Source: Macrocybe gigantea
Taxonomy: Eukaryota > Basidiomycota > Agaricomycetes > Agaricales > Callistosporiaceae
Direction of reading: 5' to 3'
Assembly (NCBI GenBank): GCA_011319805.1
Contig: SJRY01000228.1
Span: forward strand, 124,001 to 188,000
DNA: 64,000 bases
The notes beneath the pieces are model-generated. The model saw nothing but the letters and a program-made list of their open reading frames with translations. It had not been told where the DNA came from and did no database searches. The translations under genes were made by a program, and so were the position numbers. Positions within the stretch are counted from its first letter, which is position 1. Every line of letters begins with the position of its first letter. This document shows, piece after piece, positions 37,388-48,614 of the stretch.

Positions 37388-37920
37388 ATGTCGAAGCGCG
37401 TCTGTCAAATCATCAAAGTATGTCATCGGTCCCTTGCTTGTCGTCCATCGCCGAGGCACGGTGGCGCGCGTCTATCTACCATCGCAATAACTGACCCCAG
37501 TTCCTGTGCTTCTCAAACGACCCTATCTGTCCATCTGCATCGCGAAGCTCAAGCCATCTGCAGTAGCAGAATACAAGAGAATACACGCCGACGTATGGCC
37601 GGACGTGCTTGCTGCCCTGGAGCGCGCGAACATTGCCGACTACTCCATATACCATTATCCGCCGCTCCAGCTGCTCATCGCCACTTTCAAGTACACCGGC
37701 GAAGACTATGAAGCAGACATGAAGAAGGTCGCCGAAGATCCAATCACGCAGGAGTGGTGGAAAGTAACGGATGCGATGCAGGAGAGCTTTGTCGAGGGCG
37801 CTCAAGGAAGTGGAAAGGATATGCCGTGGTGGACCGTAAGCAATTTGTTATGAATTCGCGAGTCGTCTACGACAGTTCTAGGAATTGGAAGAAGTCTTTC
37901 GTTTCGAGGGAAGGAATTGA
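37388..37920 (+). CDS. L-rhamnose mutarotase-like protein (DUF718)
   Basis: Small alpha+beta protein of the RhaM family; bacterial RhaM interconverts rhamnose anomers. Exons 37388-37417, 37548-37835, 37882-37920, in phase, 118 aa. Motifs: 'KRVCQIIKLKPSAVAEYKRIHADVWPDVL' in part (bacterial members start 'AFVMQLKPG...YKRRHDEIWPEL'), 'ALERANIADYSIYHYP', 'LIATFKYTG', 'MKKVAEDPITQEWWKVTDAMQ' in part and 'MPWWTELEEVFRF'. The His of 'RIHADVWP' and the Tyr and Trp residues of the active-site cleft are visible. The first intron (130 nt) ends in a weak AAG acceptor. No other rhamnose-pathway gene is nearby, so the substrate stays inferred. Confidence 0.85.
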
Positions 37921-38514
37921 GGTCTAGGGCGTAGGTCGACCTTCTGCCAGCGTTTTGAGACTAATAACAGTCGGTCCGTAAGACCATCTGATCGAAGAAG
38001 GCTATGTTCAAGCCAAAAGCCTTTGACCGTAATTGACCAAAACTTTGGCCTCTTTGGTTATAAAACCCGGGGCGAGTGCGGCTTGAGCGTCACTGGTGTG
38101 AACCATCATTGTGATTACATAATACCGACTATTTCCCCCTCCACACCGTTTTCTGTACAGAATGAAGAACGTTTTGTGAGCATTCTTGAGATCCTGGGGA
38201 TTCAAGATGTCCAAAGATGCATGTAACAGGCGCCACGTCGAGCAGCGGAAGAAAGGGTCCGGTGCCTTCTTCGGTTTGTACCAACATTCAACGGAGATGG
38301 CTCTGCCAAGCCATTGTTGAACGTTGAGGCACCAATTGTAAATTTTCTGTTATAAAAGACCTTCCTCGTCTCCATCACCCTCCTTCACCACCTCTCCCTT
38401 CCCTTCTTCCAGTCCGGTCCCTTCCTTTCCGTCAAGTTCCCTTTTTTTGCAGGTCTTCACTCCCTCGACGACTCCATTTCTCCGAGCACAAGGAAAGAAA
38501 TTTGAAATCGCGTC
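37921..38514. promoter_or_regulatory. PL14 gene upstream region with TATA and CT-rich leader
   Basis: 'tataaaa' at 38351-38357 is followed by a C/T-rich stretch to about 38450 and by the ATG at 38515, a usual core-promoter layout for a strongly regulated fungal secreted-enzyme gene. Upstream of it nothing is recognisable. Confidence 0.5.
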
Positions 38515-39760
38515 ATGTACACTTTCAAGGCTGTCATCGTTCTTCTGGCCACCCTCGTTCTTTTTGCGGCCGCGCACCCGATCAATCATGTCCACCGCCG
38601 AAGCGCAGCCGTCGCCCGCACTCCCAGGCGGAGGTCCTCGTGCCATCCCCGTTCATCCGGCAGCAGCAGCTCTGCAGCTACCGTCGCACCTACGCCTACC
38701 AAGGCAGTAGTGAAGGACAACCAACCTTCAAAGACCTCTTCCGTCTCCGAAGCACCCTCTGCCACCGGCACCAGCGCCCCTGATGCTTCTCCGGCCCCGC
38801 AGCACAACACTGGCAACGACCCTAAGACTGGTATCTCCGCCCTCTTCCCCGTCGGCGGCGCCTCCCTGTCCTGGTCCACCTCGTCCTCGGCGTCGAACGT
38901 CCTCTCGCTCTCCGACAGCACCTTCCGCCCGAATCACGTGCTCTCTGCGCTATCGCACGACATCGTCTCCGCACCGGACGGCAAGAAGGCGATGAAGGCA
39001 CACTATCCGAAAGGCTCGTACAACTTCCAGCACTTCCCCCAGGGCGGATTCTCGTTCTACGCTCCCGGCCCGAATTCGGTTGATCTCACTACGGCCAAGG
39101 AGGCGACCTTTGGTTACTCTGTCTTCTTTGAGGAAGGCTTCCAATTCAACCTTGGCGGAAAACTCCCCGGCCTCTGTGAGTCTGAGCATGCTCTTTATGC
39201 ATGTCCCTCATTTAGGCAACATGGTTGACCTTTTCCCCCTCATCTCTTTTTCTTTCTTCGGTTCAGATGGCGGAAACAGTGACGAAGAGGCTATCGGCTG
39301 CTCCGGCGGTCGTCGCTCCACGGCGTGCTTCTCGGCCCGGCTCATGTGGCGCACCAACGGCGCGGGCGAGTTCTACACCTACCTGCCGCCCTTCACGGAC
39401 CCTCGCTTCAGCGCCAACAAGAAGCAGTGCAACGTCCAGCCGCAGTCGGACTGCAACCCGACATACGGCGCTTCGATCGGTCGCGGCTCGTTCAAGTTCC
39501 GCACCGGCGCGTGGACGACCGTCGCGGAGCGCGTGCGGCTCAACGACGTAGGCAAGGCGAACGGCGAGCTGGAGCTGTTCGTGGACGGAAAGAGCGTCAT
39601 CAACCTCAGCGGGCTCATCCTCCGCGACAGCGCCGCGGGCAAGATGAGGGGCCTTCAGATGCAGACGTTCTTTGGCGGCTCGCATCCCGAGTTTGCTTCG
39701 CCCAAGGACCAGAACGTGTACTTTTCCGATTTCTCCGTCGCCATCACGGACACCCTGTAA
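38515..39760 (+). CDS. secreted polysaccharide lyase family 14-like protein
   Basis: Predicted secreted polysaccharide lyase of the PL14 fold; fungal substrates are poorly known (glucuronan- or alginate-type uronic polymers are family precedents). Exons 38515-39175 and 39267-39760, in phase, 384 aa. A signal peptide ('MYTFKAVIVLLATLVLFAAA') is followed by a Ser/Thr/Pro-rich linker (about residues 25-105) and the lyase-like domain: 'ISALFPVGGASLSWSTS', 'KAMKAHYPKGSYNF', 'GGFSFYAPGP', 'ATFGYSVFFEEGFQFNLGGKLPGLYGG', 'STACFSARLMWRTNGAGEFYTYLP', 'RGSFKFRTGAWTTVAERVRLN', 'GELELFVDGKSVINLSGL', and the closing 'MQTFFGGSHPEFASPKDQ' and 'VYFSDFSV'. The beta-jelly-roll pattern and the single intron are clear. 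Which residues act cannot be said from sequence alone. Confidence 0.85.
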
Positions 39761-40921
39761 ACGACCGACACGACCTCGACTGGAATTCATCCCATCCCTA
39801 CTAACGCCAATACACCGTACTAACCAACACTAACCGACATCTGACGATACATCCATCCGCCGCGTCATTGACTGACGAGCGGGATCAACCTTACACTCAT
39901 TCGATTACTACAATCTCTGCACACCACATCGCATTCCAATTGCACACGCATTCATTGCATCCATATTTATAGGATCATACATAGGGTACTCTTTCTCACT
40001 CATTTCCTTTTTTTTTTCTTTCCATTCTTTTCTCCGCGGATGGATTCCGCTCTCCTGGCCAGAGTTCGATACTTTGTCCCTCCAGGAGTTACGACGGGTG
40101 CTTTCCGGTATCGGCATAGCAGTTCCAGGTACCCGCACCCTTCGCTGGAGCTCGTTCTTATCGAGTACAGGCTTTGGCCTCCCTTCACGCTGCTTTGCGT
40201 CTTTCGTTTGCTTGATCCGTGCATCCTGTTGTTCACCGAGGATGAGCGGAGGCGTGATTGATACCGTCAAGCCGACGAGGTCTTGATGACCTTGCGCCTG
40301 TATCGACGGCGCCGCGGACGGAAGAGCCGGCGAGCGTGCTAGCTTTATTTTTTAGAGTAGGGATATCTTGACTGATCATCTGCTACTCGAATACATACAC
40401 GGATTTTCCTCGAAGAGTTTTTGTGAATGTGTCGGCCGACTTACTGTGAATTCAGTCGACACGCGGTCGTTGCAGATTGATTCTGTATGTCGTGACAACT
40501 ATGGCTTTGAATTTGAGTTTCACTGTCCTGAACAATTTCTGCTTAAAAGATGGGGCTTGATGCCGTTTCGTTTGGAGCAAAAGGACCTCGTTATTGAATG
40601 ATGCTGTCTGTGTAACTTTGCCCTGTAATCCGCATGTGCTTCAAACCTATCTTTCGTAGAGAATGCGTCGCCAAGTCTGCGTTCGCATGTTGTAGGCGTA
40701 CTAAAGGATTTGCCCTGAACAAGAACCGCATGCCTAATACACTAACACGTCTGGGAAGCCTTGGACGCTAAGCACTCCCGGCCTTGTCTTCCAAAGCCGA
40801 GGGTGCTCTTTTCACTTTCTATTCTCCGTCGGATGCATCTCGAGACCTTGGTGGTGAAACGCCATCATGATATTGGTTGTTTCTTAAGCCATAATACAGG
40901 CGGGTATCAGTCGTGCACTAC
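39761..40921. other. 1.16-kb intergenic region
   Basis: 3' flanks of two convergent genes. The frames present (39908-40270 minus, 40368-40601 plus) show no domain-like sequence. Nothing further seen. Confidence 0.45.
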
Positions 40922-41853
40922 TTATACGAACAATGCCGCATATGCCAAGGCCAAGATAGACGCGATCATCGACCACGGCGATGCGACGACTTGGCTAAAG
41001 TCGGTGGCACCAGAGGTTTTACTCGACGTGGCCGGCGCGTTTGTTGTGTTAGTCCCCGCCGAACTATTAGTCGTAGTAGAGGACGAGTTTGTAGCATCAT
41101 CGCCTGCCGTATAGCTGTATGTACAAGGGATTTCTCAATCAGGTCAATGACAAGAAAGGTAACAACCGGGGAAAAGGACTTGCATGAAGCTGATCAGAGC
41201 GAAATTGAAGGCGTTTTCGCTGCCTTGGATAGACATGTTCCTGTTCGGAGACGCGCCTTTGACGCTCAGACGCACATCGTGCTCGACGGACGGGTCCAAG
41301 TCCGTTTTGCTGAAGAGCGGGTAGCAGCTGAACGGCAGCGAGTCGCGCACGCCGTCGACGTCCGTTGATTCGCCGTCGACGGTCACCGTGTATATCGGCG
41401 AGAGCTGGTTCAGCGCTGACCAGACGTAAACGGCCGAGCCTGTTGTGCACGTAAGAGGCTGGTCAGTAAATGCTCTTCCCCGGCCGAGATGTACGCCATC
41501 GAGAAGAGAGATCGAAATAGAGCATTCTCGCCTTTGAACTTGGTAGACGCAGCACCGGTGCCTCCTTGGCCCATGGCCACGCCGAGCGTGCAGTTAGGCC
41601 GGATGAGGTAGCACCCACCCTGGGCGGAGGACACATTGCCGTTCGAGTCGACTTTGCAAATTGAAGCGTCGCCCGCATTTCCTTCGTACTAAGGCATACG
41701 CAAAGCACTCCCTGTCAACAAACCATCTCTAGCGCCAAAGACAGAACACACATGAATGGCAGGATCTGTGCTGTTTAGCGTGACATTATGCGCCGCGAGC
41801 GACGCGCAAGCGAAGGTGGAGATCAGAACCAATAGATAGAGCATGCGCATCAT
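40922..41853 (-). CDS. GPI-anchored surface protein of a basidiomycete family
   Basis: Secreted, probably membrane-anchored protein of unknown function. Exons 41853-41752, 41688-41532, 41439-41184, 41114-40922, in phase, 235 aa. It has a signal peptide ('MMRMLYLLVLISTFACASLA'), a conserved Cys-containing domain ('GCYLIRPNCTLGVAMGQGG', 'SAVYVWSALNQLSPIYTVTV', 'FSCYPLFSKTDLDPSVEHDV', 'LSVKGASPNRN'), a Ser/Thr/Asn-rich stalk, and a hydrophobic C-terminal tail ('MIASILALAYAALFV') with no charged end, typical of a GPI signal. Two introns begin with GC: the one at 41531-41440 (GCGAGA) and the one at 41183-41115 (GCAAGT). The second is needed to reach the 'SFI|YTAGDD' stalk in frame. I do not know a named domain for it. 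Confidence 0.8.
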
Positions 41854-42459
41854 CACTTGGGTCAAATGGATATATGCAACCGCGTCGGCGAAGGAGGGTG
41901 ATATGAAATGAGCGTAAGGAAAAGCGGGGAAGATTGAGATGTTGCGAAGTGGGAAAAAAAGGTCAAGTCAGTGGATATAAACTGTTGCTGGGGGACCCAG
42001 GCCGTGTGTGCAACTTTTCGCAGGGCTTCTTGAGCGCTGAATCATTCTCCGAGCTGGACGCAAGAGACATCCCCTCTAGGGTTGATGCCAACCGGGCATG
42101 CATATGGATGATGGTGTTCCACATATAAGGAGAGAGTCGTGGTGATGATTGATCTCGTCCCTCTTCGCGACAACATGGACCCACACACAAGTCCTTCAAA
42201 TCTAACAATATCTCGGCAACGAGCAAGCGGTACGTTAAGGCAGGCGTTTTTGATTCAGCGACCGTGCGAGCATCTTCGGGATCCTAGACGCAAGTAATAC
42301 GAAGTACGGTACACCAAATACACCAGAGCCTGTGCGGGGACATTGCATTCGCGACCTAGCGGAAAGGCCGTTGAACATGACATGAGATGAATTTGGTAGA
42401 AAGGCAACGATAAAGAGTGTAAAGAGTGTATTCCATCCATTCTTCAGCTCTCCGCCTTT
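41854..42459. other. intergenic
   Basis: Promoter side of the GPI-protein gene and 3' flank of the stonustoxin-like gene A. No gene seen; the 64- to 87-codon frames are unremarkable. Confidence 0.45.
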
Positions 42460-44802
42460 TTACTTCCTGTTCGAGACACTCCCGGCGTCAAACGCAAGTT
42501 GAAGCTAGTTTTGGTCTTAAGCATGGCAGGGGACAGTAGGAGATTTATTTACGTACCTGAGTGAGAGCCTCGTTGTATCCTCGCATTTCCCATAGCTGGT
42601 TTAGGCATCAGCAACATTGAAAGAGCAGGTAATAACGCAACGCACTGCCCCTCTCATTTGATGATCAGGCGAAATCGCTGATTTCTGCGACTGTACTGGG
42701 GCACTGTAGACGTTTATCGGGGACGATTGGTACCCGCCCTGCGGGATGTCCATATCGCCCACCTTCTCCCCATTGAAGTAGAGTATCCACTTCCGTCTGT
42801 CAATGTCCTGCACAAATGCACAGTGGAAATTCTTCCCGTCCTGCAATTCTTTCACATGTGGCCCCTTGACGAAAAATTGACCTTGGTCGGCTAATATGAC
42901 GTCCATATAATCCACTGAGGCTGATGTCCTATTGTAACCCAAGATGAATTCGTTGTCGCCTGACTCGAAGGAGATGAAGGGACTAAAGCCATTAGATGTG
43001 TACGTCTCATCCTTCGTGTACTGAGCTTGTATGACAAACGTGTATGACGTCGTGGCATCGAGTCCGTCACCGTGAGTGGAGTAATAAGAGCGGCTGATTT
43101 TCCATACAAAAGGTATAAACGCACATTGGTGCGAAAAATAAAAAATAAAACATACCGGAAGGTATCATTCGTCACATCCACATAGTCAGTTATCTGGTTC
43201 AAAGAAGCATCGTAAAGCAGATCACGGGCTTTGGCTATCTGGTCCCGATCTACTTGCGTCCATGAGATTTTTCCCATCTTTTTCTGACCCAGGAAGCCCG
43301 TGGCCGACTCTAGCTGCTCGAATTGGCCGCCGCCATGCATCGTTGCATCAATGGTATCGGGGTCTTCGGCATACAAGATGTAAACGTTCACCGGAGGCTG
43401 TTGGCTGGCATAATAGGCGGAGGCGTCCCTAGCTAGGGTGACAATCTCCGAATATTGCTTGTAGGTCGGCTTCGCAGGAAGTTTTGGGATTATCACCACC
43501 GCAGCCGAGGCGATGCTGATGACCTCTTCGCGGAGGCCCAACAAGGACGTCAGATAGAGGGTAGGTTTGAGATAGAAAACGATCTTCCCGAAAGCCCGAT
43601 AGGCGCTCTCGAGACCTGTCAGGTGCTTGGGATATGCGGGTGAAGGTAGAGGAGTTTGAAGCTGGTCATCGATCACGCGCTGGGCTTCATCCAGAAGGTC
43701 TCCAATGTCCTCCGTCGGCTCGTCTGATTTGTAGGCCCTGAGGTACGCAGCTAGTCTCTTCAGAAGGCTGGCGCTGTCAGCTTGGAACGGTAGCATCTCT
43801 GCATTGACTGTGTCTACGAGAGCCGGAACGATATCGTTGTACTTCGCCACCGCCTGCCGGAGAGTCGCAAACCGATTTTGTATGTCCCGTAGCTGGTTGA
43901 AGACGTCGACGATGCTGCCAAGGATAGCGTCGTTGAGCTCGCGAATGAAACCGCTATGTTCAAAATCTTCAACGGGAATTGCATGCAGCACCACCGAGAC
44001 CGGGACCGGTTCAAGATTGACTTTCGCGATCGCGTCAGGTAGCATATCAAAGACCGACTCGAGATCAACCGGGACGCGGTCCAATGCAGCATCTGCGTTG
44101 ATCTACCGGTTATACGGGATCAACATTGAGCAGCATGGTGTCAGCATCGATTCCACTTACCATTATGTCCAACTGTTTATCAGCTGAAGAAAGCTCCTCC
44201 TTGACCTTCACGTCAACCTTTCCTTCCGCACTGATCGCGCCCGGAAGCTTCTTCAGTTTTACTTCAAGCATTCCTTCAATTCCTTGCTCTTCCTCCTTCG
44301 TCTGTTCGTTCACTACGAGATTGAATATCATGGTGCCTCCATATACGACCTCGGTCACAACATGAGTGGCACGATTCCCGTAGTGTTTGATTATGTCCGT
44401 CCGAGTGATGCTCTCTCCCACCCTCCTATCGAGATAGCTGAAGCGAGTCGTTTCTACTTCACAGGAAAGTGAGAGGCCCCAAGCGTAATCTTCAGAGTTG
44501 GACTTGGAGTTATTGAGATAAGAGGCGGCGCCGCTGACTGAAACAAGGCCGCTGAGGATCTCTGCTGAAACCTCGGCTCCGACATTGAGCACTTGGGCCT
44601 TGGATTGAATAGACTTGGATTGATGAATGTCGCATTTGAACTGAGGCGTGCGGCTGGTTTTCGTGGTGGATTCGATTACGTCAGCAGGGCAGAGTTGGAC
44701 ACCCAAGAACTGCGACGTTCGAGAATCGTAGAGCTCTCCAGGAGCGATCGCTCGTCCAAGAGCTTTGAGTTTCAGCACAGAGCCATCCGAACCGTCTGTC
44801 AT
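42460..44802 (-). CDS. stonustoxin-like (SNTX/MACPF-related) protein A
   Basis: Fungal homologue of the fish stonustoxin/verrucotoxin subunit fold, an outlying branch of the MACPF/CDC pore-forming superfamily; no toxicity is implied for the fungal protein. Exons 44802-44161, 44102-43156, 43093-42646, 42595-42557, 42504-42460, in phase, 706 aa. The N-terminal SNTX-type domain has 'LGRAIAPGELYDSRT', 'GLVSVSGAASYLNNSKS' and 'ATHVVTEVVYGGTMIF'. A helical middle ('VFNQLRDIQNRFATLRQAV') recalls the FAT-like domain of stonustoxin. A later segment ('VNVYILYAEDP') may match its thioredoxin-like part. The C-terminal part ('SYTFVIQAQYTKDE', 'WILYFNGEKVGD') resembles a concanavalin/LamG-type beta-sandwich rather than PRY-SPRY. 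No signal peptide. Divergent from paralogue B at 45572. Confidence 0.82.
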
Positions 44803-45571
44803 GATTCAGATTCTTGGGGGAAGTTGAAGTCCTGGATCTATCTTAAATGGTCCTCACTCACGGTATAGGGTTACAAGTCGGACAAGGCAACAAACCGATA
44901 GTTCTGATATCGATGCATCTCAAATCTTCCTTTTGACCACCTGGCACGTTCAACTTCACTTCGTACTGCCCCTTCATTCTCGCTGTCTAAGCCACCGTAC
45001 CTGACATGTGCTTCCTTACAGGTTCTGCCATAACTTTTGCCACGTTGTCGCAGAGTCGGCGTTTTGCGTTGCCGTATCTCTTAAACGCTTGAAATCACTC
45101 AACATGTTGACAACTGAGGTCGCTGGGAGATAGATTCGCATCCAGCCTGTCATCTGTTCATCTTGTTTCGACGTCTCCTTCCGCGCAGCTCTGTCGAGCA
45201 CTGCGCGGTTGGTCAAGCTCAGTAGAGAGAGCAAGCTTAACGCTACGATTGAAACTGATATGGTATCTCCGGCGAGCCGCCATTGATTGTATCAGGTGCT
45301 GGAATCCCAGGCAAGCCAGTGATCTGGTGAAATTGGACCCATCATGACATCTTCCATTCAAGACATCTCCTAGCCTTCTGCCCCATTTTTCACTTATTCA
45401 CTATCTTCGCAATCCAGCAATATTTCTTCCTATAGGTTCCGCCATCAGACCTACTGACTTGTACTCCCATATCAGCACACACAGTCGGTCGCATGAATCT
45501 CCGAAACCCATCGAGGAAGCGTCTTAAAATGTGGACTTCAGCCGCGCCATTCAACATCATTCTACAACACG
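44803..45571. promoter_or_regulatory. shared upstream region of the stonustoxin-like pair
   Basis: 769 bp between the two divergent start codons. Short frames inside (45016-45234 and 45158-45361 minus) are not domain-like. No clear TATA. The arrangement would allow joint control of the two paralogues, but this is inference. Confidence 0.45.
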
Positions 45572-47998
45572 ATGTCTGACCCGATCACTTTTGACATGCC
45601 CGCTCTCGGACGCACTAGTGTCCTTCTCGGAGATGTCTACGATGCAACGAAAGGCGAGTTTCTAGGCATATCGCTCTTCGAGGACGTCACCGACGACGAC
45701 CAAATGTCTATTTCTGTTGGACACACTGACCTCAAGTTGAGCATGTCCAACACCTTCGAGGACAAGGCATCCACAATGAACCTCAGTGCCTCGTTAGCGC
45801 TTGAAGTTCTGGGCGGTCTCGTGCGCATCGAGGGCTCGGGTTCCTACCTCCACGACTCTAAAGCAAACGCAGAGCAACACTGCTGGGCCATGTCACTCTT
45901 CAAACGTCTGGTAGAGAAACGGCTCTTGTTTGAAGAAAAGACCGTCCTGAATAAGATCACCCCACGCATCGTTCACGAAATACAGAAATACAAACCCACC
46001 CACTTCGTATCCTCTATCGTTTACGGGGGCTCAGTCATTATCAATTTGCTTGCTCGCCGAGTCGAAATCGAGGAGGTGGAGGAGATCAAAGGCGAACTGT
46101 CTGTCGAGCTTCAGAAGCTGAAGGGCCTTGTCGATCTCTCCGGGAAAGGCCATGTAGAAATTGAGGGCAAGCTGAAAGATCTGAACGATAAATTCGATCT
46201 CAAGGTGCGAACCGTACGCTCACATTGAATGGCTTTCCTCAGCCACGTTGTTCAGATGTATGGAGACATTCCTGCCGTCGCACTCACGGACCTACAAAGC
46301 ATCCTGGATTTTCTCCCAGAGGCAGCGAATGCGATAGGCGACGGGGTGCCTATCAAATTCACTTTACAACCCATTCCTCAGGATGTCATTGAAGAACAAA
46401 CGCGCATCTATGAACTTGAAGACGACGTCATTAAGAACACTCTGCAAGTGTTTTCCCAGCTTAATGACATCAAGGCCCGGTTCGATGCCATTTATGATTC
46501 TACTCAGGCTTCGCGCACCATCATTCCAAGCCTGGCTCGTACCATCGAAAGTGCACGTTCCACGTTAAGAAACAAATACAATTCTTTCCAGGCTCAACTG
46601 GGAAAATTCTTGACAAACTACTACGAGGGTGTAGTTCCAAACCCCATCGATCGCGAAGAGCTTGTAACGGAAGTGATCGAGTTGGTTCGGGAGCATTTGA
46701 CGCGCGAGAAAGATGCACTCCAAAGTTGGTCGAGCTGGAGCAAGCCTTCCACGATTTTGAAGATTTCAGGCATGCTGCCAGGCTGGCTGGCTTCACTATC
46801 ACCAGCCTCGAGGACATAGGCGATAAGATCATCTTGCTCGAACCTGACACGATCGTTGCTCTCACATTGGTTCCTCCCCTTGTCGATCCCGTCGACATTG
46901 ACGCATTTTCAAGAATATCCATTCTCTTACGAGTGGCCCGGGCGTCATATTCGGAACTGGGACTCGACCAGTATCTGTGTTACGTCGAAAATGAAACCGG
47001 CCGAGACAAGTTACAGGACGCTATTGAAGTGGAGGACACGCTTTTTGACACTTTTACCTCTACCATTACGATTCGCCTCACGAAAGGCGATATTGGAGCT
47101 TCGTTTCAACAGGATCTCTTCGATGACCTTGACATAGTCCTTCCGCAGCCAATCTTCCGTCATGAGCCGAGCATGGAGATATTTGGGGACTTCAAGGACA
47201 AGCAACCGTACGTTACGAATAATGGATCGATTCTTGTTTTGTCAGCATTCTGAACCATTCTTTCCTTTCCCTTTCAGAGGCGTCGTGACGGACTACAAAT
47301 TATCAAACTTCCGCTGTCGAGGGTCCTTCACTGTTCTGATAGACGCGGAGTTCCAGAAAGCGCAACCCTCCTCGGACGCAGTCGTCGCACGTATCACTAG
47401 TGGCAGCGGCGACAACCCGCCAGGGTACTCGTTCATGGTCTCACCTGCTAAGCAGATCTCGCTAGACTTCAAGCGCGATTCCAGCGCATCGCCTGTGAAA
47501 GCTCTTACCCAACCTAACGGACACTGGCTCGAAGAATCCAAGCCCTATTCCATCGCCTTCGTTCAAAATGTTACAAAGGATAAAGGGACATGGACTTTGT
47601 ACGTCAACGGCGTAGTAGAAGACACATGTGCGATGACGCCATGCGAAGATCTGGTATGCAAGAAGGGTCTTCCTTTCGTGGCTTTGATGGACAGTGATGG
47701 CTCATTTTGCCCTTCATTTCCAGGAGCAGCCGTTCGTGTTCAACAGACCGGGCATCCAAACGATTCCGTATCAGGCCTTTGGCACGGTAATAAGCTCGAC
47801 CTGTAGCTTGCTCAGAACCTCACACTCTTCCTATATCGCAGTTCTATCGCCTGCGTGTGTTCCAAAAAGCTTTGACGCAGGCAAGTGAAGATTATATATT
47901 GATCTCGCTTAAAGTACTGATTCGTATTCCAGGAGGAGATCGAGAAAATCGCTTTCAATAAATCCAAGTACCGTGCGAGGGGTCTTAAAAGTCATTAA
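45572..47998 (+). CDS. stonustoxin-like (SNTX/MACPF-related) protein B, one frame break
   Basis: Paralogue of protein A, head-to-head with it. Exons 45572-46204, 46256-47207, 47278-47653, 47724-47786, 47842-47880, 47933-47998. N-terminal matches to A: 'ALGRTSVLLGDVYDATK', 'GLVRIEGSGSYLHDSKANA', 'VSSIVYGGSVIINLLA'. The helical middle ('VFSQLNDIKARFDAIY') and the C-terminal beta-sandwich ('VLIDAEFQKAQPS', 'WTLYVNGVVED') also match. Exon phases match those of A, and the 39-nt penultimate exon is the same length in both. Exon 2 loses frame once, at a short A run near 46722-46724, so as sequenced the protein would be truncated in the middle; whether this is real or a read error is open. The last intron (47881-47932) starts GCAAGT, a GC-AG intron. 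No signal peptide. Confidence 0.78.
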
Positions 47999-48614
47999 CC
48001 TATGGCATGCGATAGATAGCCTCTGTGACGCTCAAATAGACATCTGGGCCACGGGGCAACCTTTAGTATCGGAAATGTAAAATATATGTTAATGGACACC
48101 AATTGCGTCGATTGACGAACAGATGCACGAAAGATGTGATCGAATGCATAACCAAGGAGAAATCCAGACAGCGAGGACAAGAAGTGGACCGAAAGAAAAA
48201 AAAGGAAATACAGAGGTCTACATTTATGTAGAATGGCGTGTGTTGAACATATGATGTTTAAGTGTAAAGAAAACGTGTAGGGGTTGTAAGATCGAATGTA
48301 TGAATAAGGAAGAGATAGCGCGAGGATGATGGGAAAGTGCAGTATACAGCAAAAAGTGATACTACACACAGACTACGTCTACAACAACGTTCGGAGTAGC
48401 GAGGAAGCGGGATAAAAAAAAGCAAACAGCGCATACGGAATAAATATGTGGGTGCGAAAAGAGAAAAGGGGAAAAGGAATAAGGATAATAAATAACAAGA
48501 TAGCACTCCAGAGTAAAGCGGCATCTTGTGAAAATGCCTACGCGTTTGCGAGCGTCGCTATATTTCGAAGTTAGCCAAACAGAGGAAGAGCGGAAGAAAT
48601 CCAAGCCTCACGCT
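47999..48614. other. convergent intergenic region
   Basis: A/T-rich gap between the ends of the stonustoxin-like B and kinase genes. Frames of 80-124 codons on the minus strand (47995-48604) are hydrophobic low-complexity readings without start context or domain; not called. Confidence 0.5.

Noticed and set aside
39263..39790. 175-codon minus frame and 159-codon plus frame over the PL14 second exon
   Set aside because: Off-frame readings of a GC-rich exon; only the frame ending at 39760 has the lyase-like strands and a matching splice phase.
44880..44990. Upstream exon for stonustoxin-like A
   Set aside because: A short minus-strand ATG frame exists, but paralogue B starts at the position equivalent to 44802 and no donor links the two.
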